Source of the DNA: Burkholderiales bacterium UBA4657
Lineage (GTDB): Bacteria; Pseudomonadota; Gammaproteobacteria; Burkholderiales; Burkholderiaceae_E
NCBI GenBank assembly: GCA_002405475.1
Contig: DHLX01000038.1
Coordinates: forward strand, 1 to 50,508
Length of the DNA: 50,508 nucleotides
Direction of reading: 5' to 3'
Under the pieces are notes generated by a model. The model was not told where the DNA came from and searched no databases. It saw only the letters and a list, made by a program, of their open reading frames with translations. The position numbers and the translations under genes were made by a program. Shown in pieces: positions 6,814 to 15,275 of this stretch (position 1 is the stretch's first letter; the number at the start of each line of letters is the position of its first letter).

Positions 6814-8082
6814 CTATACGACAAATTCCAGCTTTGGAAATCGAGATTTCATTTTTGAAATGAACTTATCAATATTCCCAATACCCCAATTTCGGGCGAC
6901 ATAATATTCCTGATTTTTGTATAAAAACTCAGGCGCCTGCTTAATGCGATACCTACCATATTTCGCCTCATTGTCTCTAACTTCTTCCTTTTTTTTGAGA
7001 AGTTTGAAACTACAGGAGGTGTCCTTGGACAACCAGGAGAAAACCGAGTCATCGATCAAACCTTTGGAATCTAATAGACGAACAGTTTCAAGTCCGATAT
7101 CGGATTTTTGAATTCTGGTGTGATGATCAACACCTTCGTAACGAATCAGAATTGTGCGCCTGTCCTTTCCGGTTGTGGCAATACTCGAGAGCGCCTCCCG
7201 AACTGTGTCGCGAACGTCTTTCTCCTGATTAGGATCAGAGCTTATGGCGTACAGCGCGGCCTGAATGATTTTTTGATTTCCCATCCAGAACTTTTGTAAG
7301 AGTTCTCTCTCTTCCTTCCCAATCGCCATGATCATGCCTCGCTCGTAGTCAGTCCCTTGGTCGTCCATTGATGGTTGACTAAGTGACTGAATGTAGTGAC
7401 TGATTATAAAACGAGTTTCAGAACTAATTGTTTGTTCTAGAACAGGTTCAAGAAGTGAATCTACCAACTCTTGATAGTTGATCTGAATGAAATGTTTATC
7501 CTCACATTCCTGCTCATCCAACTCTTCGAGATCAAGAGTCGACAGTGGCGTCAAATACACGAAAAGATTTGCTGATTTGTCGTTTAGACTCATAAAGTGT
7601 TTGTAGTATCTTTTTGTTTGATCATTCCCCTCGATCGACAACACCTTATTTTCTAACACGACTCGAAGTGGAAATTGATGACCTGCCGCGTTGAAAAAGA
7701 GCTCAATCAAAACATCAACTCGTCCTGCGGATTCAATTGAAACCTCGCGCTGAACTGATGATTTAGTCAACTCGAAATTACCTGTAATAAAGTCGTCGAA
7801 AAGCTCTGAGTTAGGGAGTTTTTTTGGCCAGAACTTACTTGTCATGAGGATCTCAATAAGTCTTCTGAGGCTAAAATCACCAATGCCGTGGCTTTCAACA
7901 GGATTCAGAATCCAAGCAAGGAAGCTGCTATGACTAATCTCGCGTCGGCTGACGCCAAGAATTTCCGGGTAAGTCTTTTCGTAGTAATACGACCTGAGCC
8001 TTTGTGCTGTTATATCGTTATTGAACTTTACGATTTCTGCACGAAGCTCAGCCATCGACATGCCAAAGTTTATATTGCTCAC
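6814..8082 (-). CDS. PD-(D/E)XK nuclease superfamily protein (PDDEXK_4-like)
   Basis: The protein (~422 aa) carries the pattern of the PF14281-like PD-(D/E)XK family. An N-terminal segment SRREISHSSFLAWILNPVESHGIG is followed by the nuclease core GRVDVLIELF...VVLENKVLSIEGNDQTKRYYKHF, with D, E-x-K and the Q-x-x-x-Y helix. These residues form the metal site, so DNA cleavage is plausible. I chose GTG at 8082 because AGGGAG sits 8 nt upstream; an upstream GTG at 8145 lacks such a site. It is transcribed away from the Xre-RES pair and followed by a small unknown gene. Such proteins are common in defence islands, but the exact role is unknown. Confidence 0.8.
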   Translation of the reverse strand: MSNINFGMSMAELRAEIVKFNNDITAQRLRSYYYEKTYPEILGVSRREISHSSFLAWILNPVESHGIGDFSLRRLIEILMTSKFWPKKLPNSELFDDFITGNFELTKSSVQREVSIESAGRVDVLIELFFNAAGHQFPLRVVLENKVLSIEGNDQTKRYYKHFMSLNDKSANLFVYLTPLSTLDLEELDEQECEDKHFIQINYQELVDSLLEPVLEQTISSETRFIISHYIQSLSQPSMDDQGTDYERGMIMAIGKEERELLQKFWMGNQKIIQAALYAISSDPNQEKDVRDTVREALSSIATTGKDRRTILIRYEGVDHHTRIQKSDIGLETVRLLDSKGLIDDSVFSWLSKDTSCSFKLLKKKEEVRDNEAKYGRYRIKQAPEFLYKNQEYYVARNWGIGNIDKFISKMKSRFPKLEFVV

Positions 8083-8166
8083 CTGCCTAGCTCCCTGCAA
8101 ATAAAAGTAGCTGTTCAAAATCACCGATGTAGCCGCAAGAAACACTTCAAAAAAATTTTTATCCTG

Positions 8167-8185
8167 ATAATACTGATGGTATTAT
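8167..8185. promoter_or_regulatory. Operator-like inverted repeat upstream of xre-res
   Basis: A perfect 7-bp inverted repeat (ATAATAC, 5-nt spacer TGATG, GTATTAT) lies in the divergent gap, 77 bp before the antitoxin start. Xre antitoxins of this class repress their own operon by binding such sites. AT-rich -10-like hexamers overlap it. Confidence 0.6.
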
Positions 8186-8261
8186 ACAAACAGGAGTTGT
8201 TTTATTATAAACAGCCCGTACACAGACATTCGTTTGGCGGTAATTCTAGGAGAGCAAGAGG

Positions 8262-8654
8262 GTGGCCATTGCAGAACGAGCTTTGACTGCGTCTCAAGAC
8301 CGTGGCGCACTCGCCAAGATGGTCATGGCCTTGCTCGACCATTGGAAACTGAGCACCGAAGACCAGGCCGCCTTGCTCGGATTAGCCCCCAGCAACAGAG
8401 CCGCACTCTCGAACTACCGCAGTGGCAAGGCGATTGGCACCAGTCGAGACCAGTTTGAACGTGTGGGACATTTGCTCGGGATTCATAAAAACCTGCGTCT
8501 GCTTTTCCCGAAAAACCGGGATTTGGCGTATGCCTGGATGACGACGCGCAACAAGGCATTTGGTAATTTAAGCCCTGTCGATGTTGTCAGGGAGTATGGA
8601 TTTGCCGGGCTGCTGATGGTGCGTGGCTACCTGGATCGCGCGCGCGGGCAGTAA
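8262..8654 (+). CDS. Xre/MbcA/ParS-type antitoxin
   Basis: This 130-aa protein has an N-terminal helix-turn-helix-like half (STEDQAALLGLAPSNRAALSNYRSGKAI) and a C-terminal toxin-binding half with the family pattern (LFPKNRDLAYAWMTTRNKAFGNLSPVDVVREYGFAGLLMVRGYL). It should neutralise the RES toxin by blocking its active site and should repress the operon. Start GTG 8262 is preceded by AGGAG at 8248-8252. The toxin gene starts 8 bp after its stop, and an inverted repeat upstream is a likely operator. Confidence 0.88.
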   Translation: MAIAERALTASQDRGALAKMVMALLDHWKLSTEDQAALLGLAPSNRAALSNYRSGKAIGTSRDQFERVGHLLGIHKNLRLLFPKNRDLAYAWMTTRNKAFGNLSPVDVVREYGFAGLLMVRGYLDRARGQ

Positions 8655-8662
8655 AAACCAGC

Positions 8663-9376
8663 ATGTCGTCCCTTTTTTCACAAGTTGGTGTTGCGCATGT
8701 TAGCCAGGATGCGGCCAGAAACATTGTTTCTTTGCGCCAATCGCAGGATTTGTTTGATGATTTGAGTACTGACCCCGCCGAATGGCTTCTGGCACAAAGA
8801 GTGGAAGACGAGGTCAAACCGCCGCCGTATCGATCCCCGACCCCGATAATTGATCGCCCGTTCGAGGATGCGGAGTGGTTCAATGCCATCATTTGGCCGT
8901 TCAGACATTGGCAAGCCAGCCGGTATAGCGATGGTAGCTTCGGGGTTTGGTATGGTGCTGAATCGGTGGAGACTACTGTCTACGAGACAGTCTATCGCTG
9001 GTACCGGGGGCTGATTTCCGATGCCGGGTATGAGCACACGCCGGTCGTGGCCGAGCGCAAGGTGTATTGGGTCAAGTGTGATGCGGTCTTGCTGGATTTT
9101 CGGCACGTCGGAACCGACTTCCCAGAATTACTTCACCCAACGGACTATGCGTACTGCCAGGCTCTGGGTGCCAGAATTCACCGCGAGGGACACCCCGGAA
9201 TGCTGACTCAATCCGTACGCAGGCAGGAAGGAGAAAATTGGGTAATCATGAACCCGGGCGTGCTTTCCAATCCTAGGCACAATTGCCAACTGACTTATCA
9301 TCTGGAAGGTAGGAAAGTAGTGGTAGAGAAAACCCCCGGTGTTGCCTGGATGACGCTAAATACCAATAGTTGGTAG
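8663..9376 (+). CDS. RES-domain toxin (NAD+-depleting family)
   Basis: This 237-aa protein belongs to the RES family, whose members break down NAD+ in the cytoplasm and stall growth. The signature residues are visible: Arg in ASRYSDGSFGVWYGAES, Glu in ETTVYETVYRW and Ser in TQSVRRQEGENW. It follows the Xre/MbcA antitoxin gene by 8 bp, the usual order. A long N-terminal extension (~75 residues) precedes the core. An unknown gene starts 7 bp after the stop and may belong to the same transcript. Toxic activity is inferred from the family. Confidence 0.87.
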   Translation: MSSLFSQVGVAHVSQDAARNIVSLRQSQDLFDDLSTDPAEWLLAQRVEDEVKPPPYRSPTPIIDRPFEDAEWFNAIIWPFRHWQASRYSDGSFGVWYGAESVETTVYETVYRWYRGLISDAGYEHTPVVAERKVYWVKCDAVLLDFRHVGTDFPELLHPTDYAYCQALGARIHREGHPGMLTQSVRRQEGENWVIMNPGVLSNPRHNCQLTYHLEGRKVVVEKTPGVAWMTLNTNSW

Positions 9377-9383
9377 AAACGAT

Positions 9384-9902
9384 ATGCCCCGCCAAAAAAA
9401 ACTACCCAAAAACTACCCGCATAGATACTGTTATTTGCCGTGTCTGGAGACCCAGCTACGAGTACCTAAATACATTGTCAGGATTGAAAACTACTACCCT
9501 GATGGCCGAGTTAAAAACTGCGGATGGCAGGTAAGGTACTGTCAGCCAAGTGTTTATTTTTCTGATGGAGGAAAATCACCGCGCCCATCGCTAAGGGCTG
9601 CCAGCGCCTACCTAGCCAGTATTTGGGACGGAGAAAAGAACGTCTACAAACCTCGCACTACAGCTCGACGCACCAACCCCATCAAGGAACCGGGTATACG
9701 CCTAGTCTGCAGGCGACGTTCTGAAAATTTGGTCGAGTGGTACGTTGAAGCCATGTCCCCGCTACCTGGCAAAGCGTCACGGCGGGTCTATGTCGGCACT
9801 GATCGGACTAAAACCATGAAGCGGCTGCAGGCAGCGATGATTAAAGCTCGTTCTTACAGAGATGGTATGGAGCGCGCACTACGGGCAGAGATCATCACTT
9901 GA
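9384..9902 (+). CDS. Hypothetical basic protein between RES toxin and Type ISP gene
   Basis: This 172-aa protein is rich in Arg, Lys and Tyr and has no clear family. Residues ~35-85 (GWQVRYCQPSVYFSDGG...SLRAASAYLASIWDG) and ~120-160 (VEWYVEAM...RRVYVGTDRTKTMKRLQAAMIKARSYRDGM) resemble two copies of a short beta-strand plus helix unit, like AP2-type DNA-binding folds. That resemblance is weak. It starts 7 bp after the RES toxin and ends 31 bp before the restriction enzyme, so all may be co-transcribed. A DNA-binding or regulatory role is a guess from composition. Confidence 0.65.
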   Translation: MPRQKKLPKNYPHRYCYLPCLETQLRVPKYIVRIENYYPDGRVKNCGWQVRYCQPSVYFSDGGKSPRPSLRAASAYLASIWDGEKNVYKPRTTARRTNPIKEPGIRLVCRRRSENLVEWYVEAMSPLPGKASRRVYVGTDRTKTMKRLQAAMIKARSYRDGMERALRAEIIT

Positions 9903-9933
9903 TCTAATTATTGTGAAGAGAGAACTTACTACT

Positions 9934-12900
9934 ATGGCGAATACAGCATTAGGCCGATTACTTAACGAGTTCCGGAACGCAGCCCAATCGGAGCGCGAAA
10001 AGGGAACCTACTTTGAAGAACTTATCAGCTGTTATTTGCGCAACGAAGCGACTTACAGAGATCTTTATAGTGATGTGTGGACTTATGCGGAATGGGCAAA
10101 GTTGCAGGAATTGGATGCCAGGGATACTGGTATCGACCTCGTTGCAAAGACCCAGGGGACAAACGAATTCCATGCTATCCAATGCAAGTTGTATGCCGAA
10201 GATTACAAGTTACAGAAAAGTGATATCGACAGTTTTTTTACAGCATCAGGTAAAAAACCATTCACTCACCGTATTATCGTCAGCACATGCCAGCAATGGA
10301 GCGAGCACGCGGAAGATGCGTTACGAGACCAGCAGCCGCCGGTGAGCAAGATAGGGCTGATGGATCTCGAAAACAGTCAGATTGATTGGGAGCGGTACCG
10401 CCCCAAAAAAACGGTGGTAATAAAGAAGGGAAAAACCGCAAGGCCGCATCAAACTAATGCATTGGCCGCCACACTCCGGGGATTTGAGACCGTAGATCGC
10501 GGCAAGCTAATCATGGCCTGCGGTACCGGAAAAACTTTCACCAGCCTTAAAATTGCCGAAGCTCAGGCAGGGAAGGGCAAGCGCGTCCTGTTTCTTGTAC
10601 CCAGCCTATCCTTGCTATCACAAACACTCACTGAGTGGACACAAGAAAGCATAATCCCGCTTCATAGCTTTGCCGTTTGTTCAGATAGCGACGTAGGAAA
10701 AAAACGTAAGCGGGACGACGATGTTGTCCAGACCTTTATTCATGAATTACGGTACCCAGCCACCACCGAGCCCGGACGTCTAGCGGCAGAGATGGCTAAG
10801 CGGCACGACAATTCCCATATGAGCGTCGTGTTTAGTACTTACCATTCCATTGATGTTATTAGCAAAGCCCAGAAACAGCATGGTTTGCCCGCATTTGACC
10901 TGATTATCTGTGACGAAGCGCATCGAACCACCGGCGCCACCTTTGACGATGAAGACGAAAGCAGCTTTGTCAAGGTACATGATGCAGATTTCATCAAAGC
11001 CTCCAAGCGCCTGTACATGACGGCCACCCCGCGTATCTATGGCGACAGCGCCAAGGCTACGGCAGAGCGGGACAACGTGGCATTGTGCTCAATGGACGAC
11101 AAGGAGCTTTATGGCGAAGAGTTGTTTGTCATCACTTTTTCCGAGGCGGTCAAGCGGGGTCTGCTGGTAGATTACAAAGTGATTGTTTTGTCAGTAGAAG
11201 AAACTCACATTAACCGACGCCTGCAAGGCCTGCTGAAAGACGAGAACAATCAGCTCAAGGTAGACGACGCAGCCAAGATCGTTGGCTGCTGGAAAGCTCT
11301 TTCCAAGCAAGGGTTGGATAACGACCTGACCGATGATCACGACCCCATGAAGCGAGCAGTGGCGTTCTGCCAAGTTATCGAGATCAGCAAAGGAGCAAAG
11401 ACCCACAAGGTCAGCTCTAAGAACATCGCCAAGATGTTCAAATCCGTAGTAGAGGCATACCAGGAAACCGAGGATAGCGAAACCGCCGCCTCCCTAGCCT
11501 GCGAGGCCGAGCATGTTGACGGCAGCATGAACGCCAGCGAGAAAGAAGAAAAGTTGGCATGGCTCAAGGCAGAACCTCCGCCCGATACCTGCCACATCCT
11601 GAGTAATGTACGTTGTCTGTCCGAAGGTGTTGACGTGCCCGCACTTGACGCTGTCCTTTTCCTCACTCCACGTAATTCCCAAGTGGATGTAGTGCAGTCC
11701 GTGGGTCGCGTTATGCGTAATGCGCCCGGGAAAAAACGGGGCTACGTCATCCTGCCCGTGGTCATCCCTGCTGGCTTAGAGCCACATGAAGCGCTGAATG
11801 ACAACAAGACCTACGCCGTAGTCTGGCAGGTACTACAAGCGCTGCGCTCGCACGATGATCGTTTTGATGCAATGATTAACAAGCTGGATCTGATAGGCAA
11901 GGACTCCAGCAAAATGGAAATTATCGCTATTACGGACAAGGTGCAAAAACGCCCAAGCAAGGCTCCCGCAGGAAAATCTAATCGTAACGCAGGGAAGGGC
12001 GACTTTACTTTAGGTGCACCGGTACTAAAAACACCAAAACCGGAAGACCAGCACGACCTTCAGTTCGAAATTGGCGAGATAGAAAAAGCTATCTATGCCA
12101 AGCTAGTCCAAAAAGTCGGCAACCGCCATCACTGGGAGGAGTGGGCGAATGATATCGCGAAGATCGCTCGAACCCATATCGACCGTATTACGGGAATTTT
12201 GAACAATAGTTCAAACACGGAAGCAAGGGTTGCTTTTGAAAAGTTCGCGATTGATTTGCGCGACGATTTGAATGGCAGCATTACGGATGCCGAGATAGTT
12301 GAAATGCTGGCGCAGCACCTTATTACCAAACCGGTCTTTGAGGCGCTGTTTAGCGACTACAGTTTTGCCAAACACAACCCCATGAGCAAGGCCATGCAGG
12401 GCGTTTTAGACGTGCTGCAGCAGCACAACCTGGACAAAGAAGCGGACACGCTGCAGCGCTTTTATGAGAGCGTAAAGATGCGGGCGGAAGGTATCGAAAA
12501 TGCCACCGGCAAGCAAAAAATTGTGGTGGAGCTATACGACAAGTTTTTCCGCAACGCCTTCCCCAAGATGACCGAGAGATTAGGCATCGTTTACACCCCA
12601 GTAGAGGTGGTGGACTTTATCATCCACAGCGTAGCCAGCGTGCTGCAAAGCGAGTTTGGCCAGACCTTGGGCAGCAAGGGCGTGCATATCATCGACCCCT
12701 TCACAGGCACCGGCACGTTTATCACACGTCTGCTACAAAGCGGCCTAATCAAGCCGGAAGAGTTGCCGCACAAGTACAAACACGAGATCCACGCTAACGA
12801 GCTGGTATTGCTGGCGTATTACATCGCGGCGATCAACATCGAGGCGGCCTATCACGACATCGTGGGGGGTAAATATCTGCCATTCGAGGGCATTTGCCTG

Positions 12901-14838
12901 ACGGACACTTTCCAGATGTATGAGAAGGAAGACTTGATCGATGCTCAGCTGGTGGACAACAGCGCACGCAGGCGCCGCCAGAAGAAGCTGGATATTCGCG
13001 TGATTGTTGGGAATCCGCCGTATTCCATCGGGCAGGGCAGTCAGAACGACAACAACCAAAACGTGTCTTATCCGCATCTCGACCAGCGGATCGAGATTAC
13101 ATACGCAGCGCAAAGCAGCGCAACCCTGGCCAAAGGTTTGTACGACTCCTACATCCGAGCCATTCGCTGGGCCAGCGATCGCATCGGCACCAGTGGTGTG
13201 GTGGGGTTTGTTACCAACGCCGGTTGGCTAGACGCCAATACCTCCGACGGTTTGCGCAAGTGCCTGGTGCAAGAATTCAGCAGCATCTACGTTTTTCATT
13301 TGCGGGGGAATCAGCGCACACAGGGCGAATTGTCCCGCAAAGAGGGAGGCAAGATTTTTGGCAGTGGCAGCCGCGCGCCCATTGCCATATCAGTGCTGGT
13401 CAAAAACCCGAATGCTGCAGCCCATGGCCAGATTTATTTCCACGACATTGGCGACTACCTCAGTCGCGAAGAGAAGCTCGCCAAAATAGAAGAACTGGCC
13501 AGCCTGGCAGGCATCACACAAGCCCAAGCCTGGCAAACGATCACGCCAGATGAACATGGCGACTGGCTGCGGCAGCGCGATGATGGCTTTGCCCAATTCA
13601 TGGTTTTGGGCCACAAGGAAAAGACCAAAGAGCCCAAGATTTTTGAGAATTTCTCATTGGGCGTTGTGACCAGCCGCGATAGCTGGTGCTACAACTTTTC
13701 GCGCGATGCGGTCACGGACAATATGGGCCGTATGATCGAATTTTTCAACGCGGAGTCTGACAGGTTTGCGCAGGGCAACAACGGCCACAGCACTAAGGCA
13801 AAAACCGAATTAGTGGACAGTTTCATCGACACTGATCCAGCAAAAATCAGCTGGTCTCGCGCCCTAAAAAGCCACTTATCCAAGGGCCGACAGTTTGATT
13901 TTGAACCCTCTTCCTTGGTCAAAAGTTTGTACCGCCCATTTACAAAAGAATGGTTGTATTTCAATCGAACATTCAATGAAATGGTTCTGCAAATGCCGCG
14001 CATCTTCCCAGATGCAGAGGCGGAGAATTTGGTGATCTGCGTTTCTGGTGTTGGTGCTCGCAATTTCTCTACGTTGATTTCAGACCATCTGCCCTGTCTC
14101 GACAATATCGAAAAAGGCCAATGCTTCCCCCTCTACCTCTACGACACCGAAGAGGAGGAACAAGGCACCAATGCAGAGCTTTTTGAGGCCGCACCCAGCT
14201 CCAAGCACAAGCGCCGCGATGCGATTACCGCCGAGGGCTTGCAGCACTTCCAAAGCGCCTACCCCGGCGAGTCCATCAGTAAAGAAGACATTTTCTATTA
14301 CGTCTATGGCCTGCTGCACTCGCCCGACTACCGCGAGCGCTATGCCGACAACCTGAGCAAAGAACTGCCGCGCATCCCCTGCGTGAAAACCAATTCCGAT
14401 TTTTGGGCATTCAGCCAGGCAGGCCGCCGGTTGGCCGATCTGCACCTGAACTACGAAACTGTGACGCCTTACCCGGCAACGATCGAGGGTGACGGCAAAG
14501 ACTTACCCCCAGCCGCCTACCGTGTTGAAAAAATGAAGCACGGCAAAGGTGCAGGTAAGGAGAAAGACCTGGGCATCATTCAATACAATGACCGCATCAC
14601 TGTCAAAGGCGTGCCTATAGAGGCATACGACTACATCGTTAACGGTAAAAGTGCCATTGCCTGGGTCATGGAGCGCCAGGGTGTAAAAACTGACAAAGAC
14701 AGTGGTATTACAAACGACGCGAACGACTGGGCCGTAGAAACGATGCGTAACCCGCGCTACCCGCTGGAACTGCTCTTGCGTGTTATCACCGTGAGTCTTG
14801 AGACCACTAAAATCGTCAATGCATTACCTAAACTGTAA
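9934..14838 (+). CDS. Type ISP restriction-modification enzyme (single polypeptide)
   Basis: This 1634-aa protein joins all restriction-modification activities in one chain, as in LlaGI/LlaBIII. Domains in order: Mrr-like nuclease (GIDLVAKT ~66 and IQCKLY ~82); SF2 helicase-translocase (Walker A ACGTGKT ~195, DEAH box ~327, motif VI SVGRVMRNAPG); helical coupler; gamma-class N6-adenine methyltransferase (DPFTGTGTF ~922, NPPYS ~1027); and a C-terminal target-recognition region. It methylates one strand of an asymmetric site and cleaves unmodified DNA after head-on translocation. All motifs appear intact. I chose ATG 9934 (MANTALGRL) with GAAGAGAGA upstream; an in-frame ATG at 9862 is inside the previous gene. 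The recognition sequence cannot be predicted. Confidence 0.93.
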   Translation: MANTALGRLLNEFRNAAQSEREKGTYFEELISCYLRNEATYRDLYSDVWTYAEWAKLQELDARDTGIDLVAKTQGTNEFHAIQCKLYAEDYKLQKSDIDSFFTASGKKPFTHRIIVSTCQQWSEHAEDALRDQQPPVSKIGLMDLENSQIDWERYRPKKTVVIKKGKTARPHQTNALAATLRGFETVDRGKLIMACGTGKTFTSLKIAEAQAGKGKRVLFLVPSLSLLSQTLTEWTQESIIPLHSFAVCSDSDVGKKRKRDDDVVQTFIHELRYPATTEPGRLAAEMAKRHDNSHMSVVFSTYHSIDVISKAQKQHGLPAFDLIICDEAHRTTGATFDDEDESSFVKVHDADFIKASKRLYMTATPRIYGDSAKATAERDNVALCSMDDKELYGEELFVITFSEAVKRGLLVDYKVIVLSVEETHINRRLQGLLKDENNQLKVDDAAKIVGCWKALSKQGLDNDLTDDHDPMKRAVAFCQVIEISKGAKTHKVSSKNIAKMFKSVVEAYQETEDSETAASLACEAEHVDGSMNASEKEEKLAWLKAEPPPDTCHILSNVRCLSEGVDVPALDAVLFLTPRNSQVDVVQSVGRVMRNAPGKKRGYVILPVVIPAGLEPHEALNDNKTYAVVWQVLQALRSHDDRFDAMINKLDLIGKDSSKMEIIAITDKVQKRPSKAPAGKSNRNAGKGDFTLGAPVLKTPKPEDQHDLQFEIGEIEKAIYAKLVQKVGNRHHWEEWANDIAKIARTHIDRITGILNNSSNTEARVAFEKFAIDLRDDLNGSITDAEIVEMLAQHLITKPVFEALFSDYSFAKHNPMSKAMQGVLDVLQQHNLDKEADTLQRFYESVKMRAEGIENATGKQKIVVELYDKFFRNAFPKMTERLGIVYTPVEVVDFIIHSVASVLQSEFGQTLGSKGVHIIDPFTGTGTFITRLLQSGLIKPEELPHKYKHEIHANELVLLAYYIAAINIEAAYHDIVGGKYLPFEGICLTDTFQMYEKEDLIDAQLVDNSARRRRQKKLDIRVIVGNPPYSIGQGSQNDNNQNVSYPHLDQRIEITYAAQSSATLAKGLYDSYIRAIRWASDRIGTSGVVGFVTNAGWLDANTSDGLRKCLVQEFSSIYVFHLRGNQRTQGELSRKEGGKIFGSGSRAPIAISVLVKNPNAAAHGQIYFHDIGDYLSREEKLAKIEELASLAGITQAQAWQTITPDEHGDWLRQRDDGFAQFMVLGHKEKTKEPKIFENFSLGVVTSRDSWCYNFSRDAVTDNMGRMIEFFNAESDRFAQGNNGHSTKAKTELVDSFIDTDPAKISWSRALKSHLSKGRQFDFEPSSLVKSLYRPFTKEWLYFNRTFNEMVLQMPRIFPDAEAENLVICVSGVGARNFSTLISDHLPCLDNIEKGQCFPLYLYDTEEEEQGTNAELFEAAPSSKHKRRDAITAEGLQHFQSAYPGESISKEDIFYYVYGLLHSPDYRERYADNLSKELPRIPCVKTNSDFWAFSQAGRRLADLHLNYETVTPYPATIEGDGKDLPPAAYRVEKMKHGKGAGKEKDLGIIQYNDRITVKGVPIEAYDYIVNGKSAIAWVMERQGVKTDKDSGITNDANDWAVETMRNPRYPLELLLRVITVSLETTKIVNALPKL

Positions 14839-15275
14839 ATTTACCAGTGGGGCGGTGCAATAGAATGCTGACAGAGCTGCAGAACGACAAAAAATTCGTT
14901 TCTGGTACGCACTTGCTGCTGGTAAGATTTCGCCGAAATGAAGGGCTAGTGATTGTCAACTTATATATAGTAAATTCAAGGGCTAGATGGATACAGCTTT
15001 AGTCGAATTGGGAAAAGGCATCTGTTCATGCCAGCTGGAGCAGCGCTATGTATTTATCAATGCATTCATTATCAAACATACTGTTTGTCACAACAGATGA
15101 TCCCGAGGAGCTATTTCGCCCGCTACTGACATACCACCAGACTATATTGAATCAGGCTGCGATTTACTTGAAAGCATCACGGCATAGGAATGCCAGATGC
15201 CTGTCGGATATAGCAACCCTTGTCTGGAGCCGGTTTTGTGGAATTGGGCACCATCTAGATCACTAACTTAGCGCT
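14839..15275. other. 437-bp gap with no supported gene
   Basis: The only frame of size (15048-15266) has no ribosome site or family features and low-complexity coding character, so I do not call it. The region is AT-rich around 14955-14980. No clear terminator or promoter was found for the flanking genes. Confidence 0.4.

Noticed and set aside
9862..9933. Upstream start for the Type ISP gene
   Set aside because: It lies inside the preceding gene and lacks a ribosome site; ATG 9934 fits better.
15048..15266. 72-aa plus-strand frame
   Set aside because: No ribosome site or recognisable fold; composition does not look coding.
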